This document shows, in pieces, positions 18,038 through 27,244 of a DNA stretch of 64,000 nucleotides. The stretch comes from Brevundimonas sp. GTDB taxonomy: Bacteria > Pseudomonadota > Alphaproteobacteria > Caulobacterales > Caulobacteraceae. A program made the translations under genes and the position numbers. Where the stretch lies: contig NZ_JAUYNX010000012.1 in the NCBI RefSeq assembly GCF_030704825.1, positions 1-64,000 on the forward strand, read 5' to 3'. The stretch's first letter is position 1. Each line of letters begins with the position of its first letter. The notes under the pieces are model-generated. The model had not been told where the DNA came from. It ran no database searches and saw nothing but the letters and a program-made list of their open reading frames with translations.

Positions 18038-18165
18038 TCGCCCCGGTTGTCGCCGCTCGCGCGGGCCTCCGCAAGCGGCTTCCTGGCCGGGCCGCCTTTG
18101 ACGCGCGCCGCGCCGGTGCTACCCCTTCGCGCCGAGCAATTCGTCCCCCGTTCGAGGAAGCCCGC

Positions 18166-20265
18166 ATGCGCCGATCCATCCGCCTTCTCACCGGCCTGAG
18201 CGCCCTCGCCCTGCTGGCCTCGGCCGCCCTTCCGGCCCTGGCCGAGGCGCCCGCGGCCCCGCCCCCCGCGACGCAGGCGGTCAACACCTTCACCTGGCAG
18301 GACATGATCGGACTCAACCGGCTGGGCGATCCGCAGGTGTCTCCGGACGGGCGGCGGGTCGTCTATTCGGTGACCGCCACCGACGTCGCCGCCAACCGCC
18401 GCTCGGGCGCCCTGTTCATGATCGACCTGAACGAGCCCGGCGAGCCGGTGCGGCTGGCCATCAACGAGGGCGGGGCCAATACCGCGCGCTGGGGCTCCGA
18501 CGGGACTCTGTATTTCCTCTCGGGCCGCTCGGGCTCCAGCCAGGTCTGGCGCGCCGGGGCCGACGGGACCGGCCCCGTGCAGGTCACCAGCCTGCCGCTG
18601 GACGTCAACGCCTACCGCCTCAGCCCCGACGCCTCGAAGGTCGCGGTGTCGCTGGCGGTGTTCCCCGATTGCGCCGACCTGGCCTGCACGGTCGACCGGA
18701 CGAAGGCCGTGGCCGACGACCCCGCGACCGGCCAGGTCTACGACCGGATGTTCGTGCGCCACTGGGACACCTGGAACGACGGAACCCAGAACCACCTGTT
18801 CGTGGTCAACGCCGACGGCTCGGGCGAGCCGGTGATGGTCACCCGCGGCTTCGACGGCGACACCCCCTCCAAGCCCTTCGGCGACGAGAGCGAGTTCGTC
18901 TTCGCCCCCGACGGCCAGTCGATCGTCTTCTCGGCGCGGATGGCCGGTTCGTCGGAGCCGTGGAGCACCAATTTCGACATCTACCGCACCAACGGCCTGG
19001 GCGGCGACGGGACCTTCGAGAATCTGACCGACGACAACGACGCCTGGGACACCGGCCCGGTCTTCTCGCCCGACGGCCGGACGATGGCGTATCGCGCCAT
19101 GGCCCGCCCGGGCTTCGAGGCCGACAAATACGCCATCTTCCTGCGCGACATGGCCACCGGACAGGTGCGCCAGATCGCGGCTGACTGGGACCGTTCGGCC
19201 GACACCCTGCAATGGTCGCGCGACGGACGGACGCTCTACACCACGGCCGGAGACGTCGGTCAGACCCGCATCTTCGCCATCGACACGACCCGCGGCTCGG
19301 TCACGCCGATCACCGGCGAGGGCCATGTCTCGGCCTTCCAGCAGACGCCTTCGGGCTTCGTCTTCGCCCAGGACAGCCTGGTCCGGCCCAGCGAACTGTT
19401 CGTCAAGACCTTCCGGGGCCGGGAAATGCCGCGCCGGATCACCGACGTGAACCCCGCGCTGGACGCCGAGACCTTCGGCGAGCCCGAGCAGTTCAGCTTC
19501 CCCGGCTGGAACGGCGAGACGGTGCACGGCTATGTCATCAAGCCCGCCGGCTACGTCGAGGGCGAGAAATATCCCGTGGCCTTCCTGATCCACGGCGGGC
19601 CGCAGGGCTCGTTCGGCAACAGCTGGTCGTATCGCTGGAACCCGTCGACCTACGCCGGGGCCGGCTATGCGGTGGTGATGATCGATTTCCACGGCTCGAC
19701 GGGCTACGGCCAGGCCTTCACCGACTCGATCAGCCAGCACTGGGGCGACCGCCCGTTCGAGGATCTGCAGAAGGGCTGGGCCTTCGCCCAGGAACGCTAT
19801 CCCTTCCTCGACGGCGACAACGCCTGCGCCCTCGGCGCCTCCTACGGCGGCTATATGGTCAACTGGATCGCCGGAAACTGGCCGGGCGAGTTCAAATGCC
19901 TGGTCAACCACGACGGCGTCTTCGACACCTTCGGCATGGGCTATTCGACCGAGGAGCTGTGGTTCACCGAATGGGAGAACGGCGGCACGCCGTACGACAA
20001 TCCACGCGCCTACCAGGAATTCAACCCGGCCAACCATGTGCGGAACTGGCGCGACCCGATGCTGGTGATCCAGGGCGACCTCGACTACCGCATCCCGACC
20101 GCCCAGGGCCTGTCGACCTTCACCGCCCTGCAGCGGCGCGGGATCGACAGTCGGCTGGTCTTCTTCCCCAACGAGAACCACTGGGTGCTCAAGCCGGCCA
20201 ACAGCCGCCAGTGGCACACCGAGGTGTTCGGCTGGCTCGACAAATATCTGAAGCCCGCCGAATAG
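18166..20265 (+). CDS. Secreted S9-family prolyl oligopeptidase / dipeptidyl aminopeptidase
   Basis: The 699-residue protein begins with a signal peptide (RLLTGLSALALLASAALPALA) and should act in the periplasm. A beta-propeller of repeated WD40-like/PD40 blades (for example VSPDGRRVVYS and FSPDGRTMAY) spans about residues 45-420, followed by the alpha/beta hydrolase domain with the catalytic Ser in GASYGGYMV (about 559), Asp in GDLDYRIP (about 639) and His in ENHWV (about 670). This is the DPP IV/acylaminoacyl-peptidase group, which removes dipeptides or acyl residues from peptides. A hairpin follows the stop codon. Confidence 0.93.
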   Translation: MRRSIRLLTGLSALALLASAALPALAEAPAAPPPATQAVNTFTWQDMIGLNRLGDPQVSPDGRRVVYSVTATDVAANRRSGALFMIDLNEPGEPVRLAINEGGANTARWGSDGTLYFLSGRSGSSQVWRAGADGTGPVQVTSLPLDVNAYRLSPDASKVAVSLAVFPDCADLACTVDRTKAVADDPATGQVYDRMFVRHWDTWNDGTQNHLFVVNADGSGEPVMVTRGFDGDTPSKPFGDESEFVFAPDGQSIVFSARMAGSSEPWSTNFDIYRTNGLGGDGTFENLTDDNDAWDTGPVFSPDGRTMAYRAMARPGFEADKYAIFLRDMATGQVRQIAADWDRSADTLQWSRDGRTLYTTAGDVGQTRIFAIDTTRGSVTPITGEGHVSAFQQTPSGFVFAQDSLVRPSELFVKTFRGREMPRRITDVNPALDAETFGEPEQFSFPGWNGETVHGYVIKPAGYVEGEKYPVAFLIHGGPQGSFGNSWSYRWNPSTYAGAGYAVVMIDFHGSTGYGQAFTDSISQHWGDRPFEDLQKGWAFAQERYPFLDGDNACALGASYGGYMVNWIAGNWPGEFKCLVNHDGVFDTFGMGYSTEELWFTEWENGGTPYDNPRAYQEFNPANHVRNWRDPMLVIQGDLDYRIPTAQGLSTFTALQRRGIDSRLVFFPNENHWVLKPANSRQWHTEVFGWLDKYLKPAE

Positions 20266-20290
20266 GGCCGGGTCCCGGGCGACGGATGAA

Positions 20291-20317
20291 GGGCGCTTCC
20301 CCGCGGAAGCGCCCTTT
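20291..20317 (+). terminator. Rho-independent-like terminator after the S9 peptidase
   Basis: A 10-bp perfect stem (GGGCGCTTCC / GGAAGCGCCC) with a 4-base CCGC loop is followed by TTT. The T-run is short, so termination is likely but efficiency is unknown. It lies 25 bp after the peptidase stop codon. Confidence 0.7.
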
Positions 20318-20332
20318 GCCGTTTCTCTGCCA

Positions 20333-20443
20333 GACCATTTTTGCTTCAGGTCGGATCGACCTGAATCCAAAAAATGGTCCAGCATCATACTGGAGCGAAA
20401 TCTGAGCCTTGGCGGACTGCATCCACCAAGACCGATTTCGCTC
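20333..20443. repeat. Composite intergenic palindrome
   Basis: Three nested or adjacent inverted repeats occur here. GACCATTTTT (20333-20342) pairs with AAAAATGGTC (20370-20379); inside it, TTCAGGTCG (20345-20353) pairs with CGACCTGAA (20357-20365) around a 3-base loop. GAGCGAAATC (20393-20402) pairs with GATTTCGCTC (20434-20443). The element is AT-rich compared with its surroundings and its right end overlaps the stop codon of the small minus-strand gene. It has the form of a dispersed non-autonomous repeat. Confidence 0.7.
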
Positions 20444-20760
20444 TAGCGTACGGCGGCGTAGGTGGCGGCGGCCTCGCGATAGCGGACGTGCTCGCGCGCC
20501 GTCATGCAGCGCGGCGCGTTCCAGGCCGGGTCGGACGGCCGCACCGACAGGGCCTCGCGGGCCGTGACGAACACCGGCGGCGCCCCGTGCTGGCGAATGA
20601 AGGCCCGGCGGGTCGCCTCGTCGGTGTCGCAGATCAGCACCGCGCGCGCCGAGGCCAGGCTCGCATCCTTGCCCGGGTCGCCCGCCGAGACGGCGCCGGC
20701 CGGCAGAATCGCCGCGGCGGCCAGGGCCGCCAGGCCGACAAACGGGGTGAATGTGCGCAT
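20443..20760 (-). CDS. Small secreted protein of unknown function
   Basis: This 105-residue protein has a signal peptide (PFVGLAALAAAAILPAGAVSA) and a short mature part with two cysteines and the C-terminal segment MTAREHVRYREAAATYAAVR. I do not recognise a family. Its stop codon lies within the right arm of the composite palindrome at 20333-20443, so its 3' end, or the placement of its stop, may have been set by that element. Upstream (20761-20912) is an AT-rich divergent promoter region shared with the AsmA-type gene. Confidence 0.65.
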   Translation of the reverse strand: MRTFTPFVGLAALAAAAILPAGAVSAGDPGKDASLASARAVLICDTDEATRRAFIRQHGAPPVFVTAREALSVRPSDPAWNAPRCMTAREHVRYREAAATYAAVR

Positions 20761-20939
20761 CTCGATCGCTCCCGAACGCCTGAAAGAAGTCAGGACCCGG
20801 AGGGAATAATGCGCTCTTCGCTGCGAATGTAAAGATTATGCGACGATTTCGAGTACGAAGTTTGACAGGGCGGATCGCCAGCCCGGCATGAGGCTTTCCG
20901 GAACTTCGCGCGTTGTGGAAAGTCCTGCGGAGTTCCCTC

Positions 20940-22985
20940 TTGCCCAAACCCTTGAAAGAGAACCCGAACTGGCTCGTGGTGCGGGATCGCGCCCTGGTTC
21001 CCGCCGGCGCGTGGGCGCGATCGCGCCGCGACTGGATCGTGACCCGCGATCCGGTCTACGCCGGCCTGCGCCGGCCGGGCCGGACGGAGCAGATCGCCGC
21101 CGGGGCGACCGTGGCCCTGCTCGCCCTGATGGTCGTCCTGCTGATGCTGTTCCAGTGGAACTGGCTGCGCGGGCCGATCGGCGACTGGGCCTCGGCGCGC
21201 TACGACCGCGAGATCGAGCTGAACGGCGACCTCGACGTCAACCTGTTCAGCGGAACGCCCTCGGCGCGGATACGCGGCCTGAGGATCGGCGGGCCGGACT
21301 GGGCGGCCGAACGCGACACCCTGAGGGTCGAGGACATCCAGGCCTCGGTGAAGATTCTGCCCCTGCTGTCGGGCCGGATCGAGATGCCGGCCCTGACCAT
21401 CACCCGGCCCGAGGCCGTGCTGATCGCCACCGAGGACGGCCGCAAGAGCTGGAAGCTGGATCCGGATGCGCCCGACACCGGCGAGGGGCTGAAACTGCCG
21501 CCGATCCACCGGCTGACCATTCGGGACGGCCGGCTCAGCCTCACCGAGCAACGCCGCGACATGACGCTGGAGGCCACGATCACCGCCCGGGAAGGCACGG
21601 ACGGCGAGGCCGGCTTCCATCTGGACGGGCGGGGAACGATGAACGGCACGCCCCTGACCCTCACCGTGCGCGGGGGGCCGTTCATCAACATCCGCCGCGA
21701 CCGGCCCTACGCCTTCACCGCCGAACTGGCGGGGGTCGGTTCGCGGCTCAAGGCGGACGGCAGCATCACCCGCCCGTTCGATCTGGGCCAGTTCCAGGCG
21801 GCCCTGAGTCTGCAGGGACGCGACATGGCCGACCTGTATCTGCTCACCGGCGTCACCACGCCGAACACCCCGCCCTATCGCCTCAGCGGCGCCCTGACGC
21901 GCGACGACGCCCTGTTCACCTTCAGCGACTTCAGCGGCCGGGTCGGCTCGTCGGACCTGTCGGGCGACCTGACGGTCAACAAGGTCGGCGACCGGCGCCG
22001 CGTCGAGGCCGACCTGCGCTCGCGCCTGCTCGACATCGAGGACCTGATGGCGGTGCTGGGGGCCGAGCCCCGGGTGACCCCGTCGGGCGATACGGTGGTC
22101 ACCTCGGGCGCCCCGGGGCGGCTGCTGCCCGACGCGCCCCTGAACGTCGAGCGGCTCAGGGTCATGGACGGGACGCTGCGCTACCGGGCGGCGCGGGTTA
22201 AGCGCAACGACCTGGACATCCGTCAGGTCGATCTGGGCGCCGAGCTGAAGGACGGAATCCTCAACCTCGATCCGGTGGCGTTCAACTTCAACCGCGGCGA
22301 ACTGCGCGGCACGGCGCGCATCAACGCCACACGGGACATGCCCTATACGACCGCCGACTTCCGCCTGCGCGGCTATCCGCTGGAATCGATCATTCCCGCC
22401 CGCGACGGCGTGCCGACGGTGACGGGCCGCGCGCTGGGCCGCGCGAAGCTGGAAGGGCCCGGGGCGTCGGTGCACGATTTCGCGGCCGGGTCGAAAGGCG
22501 CCATCAGCCTCGTGGTGCCCCAGGGCCAGATGCGAGCGGCCTTCGCCGAACTGCTGGGCATCAACCTGACCGCCGGCCTCGGCAAGCTGCTTTCGGGCGA
22601 TACGGGTTCATCGGAAATCCGCTGCGCCGTGGCCGACTTCACCGTCAGCGGCGGCACGGCGACCGCCCGGACCTTCGTCATCGACACCACCCCCGTGCTG
22701 GCGCGGGGATCGGGAACCATCGACCTCGGGGCCGAGACGATGAACCTCCGGATCGACGGCGAGACCAAGCAGGCGCGTCTGATCCGGCTCTGGTCGCCGA
22801 TCGTGGTCCAGGGACCGCTGACGGGGCCCAAGGTGGGCGTGGACAGCGCCTCGGTCGCCGGCCAGGTCGGCCTCGGGGCGGCCCTGGGCGCCCTGATCAA
22901 CCCCCTGGTCGCCCTGTTGCCCTTCGTCGATCCGGGCCTGGCCGAGGACGCCAACTGCGGGGCCCTGATCTCGTCGGCGCGCTGA
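20940..22985 (+). CDS. AsmA-family envelope protein
   Basis: The 681-residue protein has one N-terminal transmembrane segment (LLALMVVLLMLFQW) and a long AsmA-type domain of amphipathic beta strands, including the family pattern DLDVNLFSGTPSARIRGL and a C-terminal FTVSGGTATAR/LRIDGETK block. AsmA-like proteins bridge the inner and outer membranes and are implicated in phospholipid transport. TTG at 20940 is chosen because GGAG precedes it by seven bases; an in-frame TTG at 20913 would add nine residues but lacks a ribosome-binding site. Other alphaproteobacterial copies are similar in length. Confidence 0.88.
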   Translation: MPKPLKENPNWLVVRDRALVPAGAWARSRRDWIVTRDPVYAGLRRPGRTEQIAAGATVALLALMVVLLMLFQWNWLRGPIGDWASARYDREIELNGDLDVNLFSGTPSARIRGLRIGGPDWAAERDTLRVEDIQASVKILPLLSGRIEMPALTITRPEAVLIATEDGRKSWKLDPDAPDTGEGLKLPPIHRLTIRDGRLSLTEQRRDMTLEATITAREGTDGEAGFHLDGRGTMNGTPLTLTVRGGPFINIRRDRPYAFTAELAGVGSRLKADGSITRPFDLGQFQAALSLQGRDMADLYLLTGVTTPNTPPYRLSGALTRDDALFTFSDFSGRVGSSDLSGDLTVNKVGDRRRVEADLRSRLLDIEDLMAVLGAEPRVTPSGDTVVTSGAPGRLLPDAPLNVERLRVMDGTLRYRAARVKRNDLDIRQVDLGAELKDGILNLDPVAFNFNRGELRGTARINATRDMPYTTADFRLRGYPLESIIPARDGVPTVTGRALGRAKLEGPGASVHDFAAGSKGAISLVVPQGQMRAAFAELLGINLTAGLGKLLSGDTGSSEIRCAVADFTVSGGTATARTFVIDTTPVLARGSGTIDLGAETMNLRIDGETKQARLIRLWSPIVVQGPLTGPKVGVDSASVAGQVGLGAALGALINPLVALLPFVDPGLAEDANCGALISSAR

Positions 22986-23066
22986 CCCGCGCATCGAGCC
23001 GGACGTTGAGCCGGGAGCGGGTTGCGGTATCGTGACGCCGACACGCTTTCCGACGCCAGGGACCGC

Positions 23067-23924
23067 ATGACCCGCAGAGGCCTGTTCGCACCCGCTCTCG
23101 GTCTGCTCGCCGCCGCCTGTTCGCCGCTGAGCCTGCTCAACAGCCTGGGACCGCGCGACCGGGGCGCCCGCCGGGTCGTCCGCGACCTTCCCTACGGCGA
23201 CGACCCTCGCCAGCGTCTGGACCTCTACGCCCCCGACGCCGCCGGCCGGCGGCCCTGGCCGGTGCTGGTCTTCTTCTACGGCGGCGGCTGGGACAGCGGC
23301 GCGCGCGGCCAGTACGCCTGGGCCGCCCACGCCCTGGCCGCGCGCGGCTTCCTCGTCGCCGCGCCGGACTACCGCGTCGCGCCGGGCGTCCACTTCCCCG
23401 CCTTCATCGAGGACGCCGCCGCGGCCGCGGCCCGGGTCGCCGGGGTCGCGGCGGGATACGGCGGCGATCCGGTCCGGCTCGGCGTCATCGGCCATTCGGC
23501 GGGCGCCCATCTGGCCATGATGATCGCACTGGACCGGCGCTACATGGCCGCCGCCGGACAGCCCGATCTGATCAAGGCCGCCGCGGGACTGGCCGGGCCC
23601 TACGACTTCCTGCCGTTCGACGTTCCCGCCTCGGTCAACGCCTTCGGCCGCGCGCCGGACCCCACCCTGACCCAGCCGGTCACCTTCGCCCGCGCCGACG
23701 CCCCGCCCTTGTGGCTGGGCCACGGCGTCGAGGACGTCGTGGTCCACGCCGAGGACAGCACCATCCTGTGCGAGCGGATGCAGGCGGTCGGCGGGCGCTG
23801 CGAAGCGAAACTCTATCCCGGCCTGAACCACGCCGACCTGATCGCGACCTTTTCACCCCTGTTCCGCGGGAAGGCCCCCGTGCTGGACGACGTCGCCGCC
23901 TTCCTGCACCGCGAACTGGGCTGA
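23067..23924 (+). CDS. Lipoprotein alpha/beta hydrolase (carboxylesterase type)
   Basis: The 285-residue protein has a lipoprotein signal peptide with the lipobox LAAAC, so it is probably lipid-anchored. Catalytic residues are visible: the nucleophile elbow GHSAGAH, Asp in EDVVVHAED, and His in GLNHADL. The oxyanion HGG motif is present as YGGGW. This is the BD-FAE/carboxylesterase type acting on small esters; the natural substrate is unknown. A good ribosome-binding site (AGGGA) precedes the ATG. Confidence 0.87.
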   Translation: MTRRGLFAPALGLLAAACSPLSLLNSLGPRDRGARRVVRDLPYGDDPRQRLDLYAPDAAGRRPWPVLVFFYGGGWDSGARGQYAWAAHALAARGFLVAAPDYRVAPGVHFPAFIEDAAAAAARVAGVAAGYGGDPVRLGVIGHSAGAHLAMMIALDRRYMAAAGQPDLIKAAAGLAGPYDFLPFDVPASVNAFGRAPDPTLTQPVTFARADAPPLWLGHGVEDVVVHAEDSTILCERMQAVGGRCEAKLYPGLNHADLIATFSPLFRGKAPVLDDVAAFLHRELG

Positions 23925-23989
23925 CGTCAGAAGGCGTCAGTGGAGCGCCTTCACGCGCGCGCGCAGCATGGAGCATGGGGAGACACCGC

Positions 23990-25096
23990 ATGCGCGCTCT
24001 GGCCGTTCTGACTCTGGCGTCACTGACCCTGGCCGGGGCCGGCCCCGTGACCGGCCAGACGCCCACGATGGAGCAGGCCTTGCGGCGGGCCCAGGACTAT
24101 TCGCCCCTGCCGCTGACGCTGGCGCGGGAACAGGCCGACTGGCTGGAGAGCCACGCCAACCTGCCGGAAGGCTTCGACCCCGCCGACGACATTCAGTCCC
24201 GCATCGAGGCCCTGACAGCCCAGGCCGATCGGGACGCGGGTCTGGCCCGGACCATTTTCCGCGACGGCGCGCCGCCCCTGGGTCGCGAATGCGTCGCCAC
24301 CGGCCTGAAAGGCTGCACCTCCCCGATGGGCGGCTATCTCGCCCTCGACGAGGGCGGGCTGCACTGGCAGCTCCAGCAGGGATTCACCGACGAGGATGGC
24401 GTTTCGGGCGGCATCGTCTTCATCGGCGACGCGGGCGCGGCGCGGATGGGCCCCACGGCGCCCATCGCCTGGAGTTTCGACGGCGCCCGCTTCGAGGCCC
24501 CGGTCCTGCTCACCGGCCCCGAGTTCGACGGCAAGGCCTATATCGCCGTCCCGGGCGTCCGCGCCGGCTCGGGCTCCGGCAACGCCGACGTGCTGTTCCG
24601 CTGGGACCTGCCCGACACCCGCAGGTTGACCCAGATCGACACCTGGAGCTGGCGCGACAGCCTCGACGTCATGCTGCCCGAGGGGCTGGGAATCTGGCAG
24701 GGCGTGCGGTTCGACTGGCCCAATATGACGGCCTTCACTCCGCTGTGGCAGGCAGGCGACGGCCACTGCTGCGGCACCGGCGGGACCGCCATACTGTCCT
24801 TCGACATCGAGGGCGAAAAGCTGGTGCTGGCCCACGTCACGGTGCGCGATGCGGTGCTGGAGACGGCGGCGCGGACGCCGGCAGAGGTGTTCGACTACGT
24901 CGGCCGTCGGGGCGGCTGCGACCGCCGGGGCGGCGAGGAACCGGTCGACGCGGCCGCCGGAACCATCATGGCGGGGGCCATCCCGGACCCGGGCTGCGCC
25001 ACGCTGAGGGCCGACGGCGCGGCCCTGAGGCGCAGATACGCCGACGATCCGCGCACCCTGGCGGTGATCGCCCGGGCCGAGGCGCCGAGGGACTAA
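23990..25096 (+). CDS. Secreted protein of unknown function
   Basis: The 368-residue protein has a signal peptide (MRALAVLTLASLTLAGAGPV) with GGGGAG upstream of the ATG at 23990. I recognise no catalytic motif. It has clustered cysteines (GDGHCCGTGG and a C-terminal pair) and a beta-rich middle region with WSFDGARFEAPVLLTGPEFD. The segment FTPLWQAGDGHCC resembles conserved patches of secreted proteins annotated only as hypothetical in Caulobacteraceae. It is transcribed in the same direction as its neighbours, with 65 bp to the hydrolase gene. Function unknown. Confidence 0.75.
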   Translation: MRALAVLTLASLTLAGAGPVTGQTPTMEQALRRAQDYSPLPLTLAREQADWLESHANLPEGFDPADDIQSRIEALTAQADRDAGLARTIFRDGAPPLGRECVATGLKGCTSPMGGYLALDEGGLHWQLQQGFTDEDGVSGGIVFIGDAGAARMGPTAPIAWSFDGARFEAPVLLTGPEFDGKAYIAVPGVRAGSGSGNADVLFRWDLPDTRRLTQIDTWSWRDSLDVMLPEGLGIWQGVRFDWPNMTAFTPLWQAGDGHCCGTGGTAILSFDIEGEKLVLAHVTVRDAVLETAARTPAEVFDYVGRRGGCDRRGGEEPVDAAAGTIMAGAIPDPGCATLRADGAALRRRYADDPRTLAVIARAEAPRD

Positions 25097-25141
25097 GCTC
25101 CGCCGTCTCGCCAAGGTCATGATCATCCGCTAGAGGAGGCC

Positions 25142-26587
25142 ATGACAGAAACAATGACAGCACAGGCGGCGCTGGACCGCCTCGAAACCCTCTACGAACA
25201 ATCCGTCTCGAACCTGCGCACCGCGGTCGGGACCTTCCTGCGGACCGGCGAGCGCGCCGATCCCGAGGCGCGGGCCAGGGGCCTGTTCTCCTATCCCCAG
25301 CTCAGGGTCAGCTGGTTCGGCGACCGACCGGCGAATCTGGCCACGCGCGCCTACGCCCGACTGTCGCGCCCCGGCGTCTATTCGACCACCATCACCCGCC
25401 CCGACCTGTTCCGGCCCTATCTGGCCGAGCAACTGTCCCTGCTGGAGCAGGACTACGGCGCCACCTTCGAGGTGCGGCCGTCGGACCAGGAGATTCCCTT
25501 CCCCTATGTGATGGACGGTTCGGACGTGGCCCTGGACCGCAGCCAGACCGCGGCCGTCGCCCGCTATTTCCCGACCACCGACCTGGCCCATATCGGCGAC
25601 GAGATCTCGGACGGCCTGTTCGACCTGGCCGAGGACTTCCCGCTGGCCCAGTTCGACGGCCTGCGCACCGACTTCTCCCTGGCCCGGCTGCGGCACTACA
25701 CCGGCACGCCGGTCGAGGACGTGCAGAGCTATATCCTTTTCACCAACTACAATCGTTACGTCGACGAGTTCGTGCGCTGGGCCTGCGCCCAGCTGGCCGA
25801 TCCGAACAGCGCCTACGAGAGCCTGGTCTGCGCCGGCGGGGTGGTCATCACCCGCGACACGCCCGATCCCGAGCAGGCGGTGATGGACGCGGCCTGGAAG
25901 AAGCATCAGATGCCGGCCTATCACCTGACGGCGCCCGGCTGGAACGGCATCACCCTGGTCAACATCGGCGTCGGCCCGTCCAACGCCAAGACCATCTGCG
26001 ACCACCTGGCCGTGACCCGGCCCCACGCCTGGATGATGATCGGCCACTGCGGCGGCCTGCGCGACAGCCAGGTGATCGGCGACTACGTCCTGGCCCACGC
26101 CTATCTTCGCGACGACCATGTGCTGGACGCGGTGCTGCCGCCGGACATCCCCATCCCCTCGATCGCCGAGGTCCAGCGCGCCCTCTACGACGCCGCCAAG
26201 ATGGTCTCGGGCGCGCCCGGCGAGGAGGTCAAGCGGCGGCTGCGGACGGGCACGGTGGTGACCACCGACGACCGCAATTGGGAGCTGCGCTATTCGAAAT
26301 CCGCCCAGCGCTTCAACCAGAGCCGGGCCGTGGCCATCGACATGGAAAGCGCCACCATCGCGGCCCAGGGCTATCGCTTCCGTGTGCCCTACGGGACCCT
26401 GCTGTGCGTCTCGGACCGGCCGCTGCACGGCGAGATCAAGCTGCCGGGCCAGGCCAACCGCTTCTACGAGGGCTCGATCTCGGAGCATCTGCAGATCGGC
26501 ATCCAGGCCGTGGACCTGCTGCGGGCCGAGGGCGCGCGCCTGCATTCGCGCAAGCTCAGGGCCTTCGACGAGCCGCCGTTCAGATAA
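25142..26587 (+). CDS. amn: AMP nucleosidase
   Basis: AMP nucleosidase cleaves AMP to adenine and ribose-5-phosphate, controlling adenylate levels. The 481-residue protein matches Amn in length and layout, with an N-terminal regulatory domain and a C-terminal nucleoside-phosphorylase-type domain containing MIGHCGGLRDSQVIGDYVLAHAY and the EMS-like stretch AIDMESATIAAQGYR. A strong AGGAGG ribosome-binding site precedes the ATG. It converges with a phasin gene across an inverted-repeat element. Confidence 0.95.
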   Translation: MTETMTAQAALDRLETLYEQSVSNLRTAVGTFLRTGERADPEARARGLFSYPQLRVSWFGDRPANLATRAYARLSRPGVYSTTITRPDLFRPYLAEQLSLLEQDYGATFEVRPSDQEIPFPYVMDGSDVALDRSQTAAVARYFPTTDLAHIGDEISDGLFDLAEDFPLAQFDGLRTDFSLARLRHYTGTPVEDVQSYILFTNYNRYVDEFVRWACAQLADPNSAYESLVCAGGVVITRDTPDPEQAVMDAAWKKHQMPAYHLTAPGWNGITLVNIGVGPSNAKTICDHLAVTRPHAWMMIGHCGGLRDSQVIGDYVLAHAYLRDDHVLDAVLPPDIPIPSIAEVQRALYDAAKMVSGAPGEEVKRRLRTGTVVTTDDRNWELRYSKSAQRFNQSRAVAIDMESATIAAQGYRFRVPYGTLLCVSDRPLHGEIKLPGQANRFYEGSISEHLQIGIQAVDLLRAEGARLHSRKLRAFDEPPFR

Positions 26588-26595
26588 GGAATGCC

Positions 26596-26713
26596 GTCTC
26601 CCTCCCCCTTGTGGGGAGGGTGGTCGCGCAGCGACCGGGGGGGAAGTGTCCAGACGCACCCCACCCCGTCGTCGCTTCGCGCCGACATCCCTCCCCATAA
26701 AGGGGAGGGAGAC
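26596..26713. repeat. Intergenic inverted-repeat element between amn and the phasin gene
   Basis: GTCTCCCTCCCC (26596-26607) and GGGGAGGGAGAC (26702-26713) are perfect reverse complements. Inner partial arms (TGGGGAGGG near 26612-26620 with ATCCCTCCCCA near 26687-26697; TCGCGCAGCGAC with GTCGCTTCGCG) continue the symmetry, with a GCGAAGCG-like core. This resembles the element at 230-393 in structure. Between two convergent genes it may also serve as a bidirectional terminator. Confidence 0.7.
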
Positions 26714-26720
26714 GCGGGGC

Positions 26721-27224
26721 CTATTTCTTCAGCCGCTTCGCATTGGCGACGGCGGTGGCGTGGATGGGGCGCAGGGCGTCGGCATGGCCCTTCAACAGTT
26801 CGCTGTTGAGGGTCAGCATCTGGCCGGCGGCCCGGCTCCACCAGCCGACGGCGTAGCTGTACTGCGCCTGCAGCGCGGCGGCGGGGGTCGCGGCGGTCGC
26901 CATGGCCGAAACCGCCCGCGAGGCCAGGCCGGCCTCGGTCACCAGGCCCAAGCCGACGCGGCCGCCGATGTCGCCGAAGGTCCGCGTCAGGGCGGCGGCC
27001 GAGGCCGCCAGCGCCTCCGTCTTCTCGGAGGTCATCAGCGACAGCTCCGCCAGGTCGGCCTTGCGGGGATCGACCAGGCCGGCGGCCATGATCTCGATCC
27101 GGGCGTTGATGACGTCCCCGGCGGCCTGCAGCATCTCGCCGCCGGACACGGCCGTGCGCGCGGCGCGGGCGCCGTCGCGGGCCAGGCGGCGGCCGGTCTT
27201 CAGGGCGCGGTCGATCTGGGTCAT
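26721..27224 (-). CDS. Phasin family protein
   Basis: The 167-residue protein is alanine-rich and helical, with the phasin-like C-terminal pattern HADALRPIHATAVANAKRLKK and a central region ALQAQYSYAVGWWSRAAGQM. Phasins coat polyhydroxyalkanoate granules or, in other cases, have non-granule roles. No PHA synthase gene is in this window, so the assignment to granules is from family resemblance only. The ATG at 27224 gives the usual length; an adjacent creatininase gene lies 20 bp upstream on the same strand. Confidence 0.7.
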   Translation of the reverse strand: MTQIDRALKTGRRLARDGARAARTAVSGGEMLQAAGDVINARIEIMAAGLVDPRKADLAELSLMTSEKTEALAASAAALTRTFGDIGGRVGLGLVTEAGLASRAVSAMATAATPAAALQAQYSYAVGWWSRAAGQMLTLNSELLKGHADALRPIHATAVANAKRLKK

Positions 27225-27244
27225 GCCCCAGCCTTGGGCCGCAA

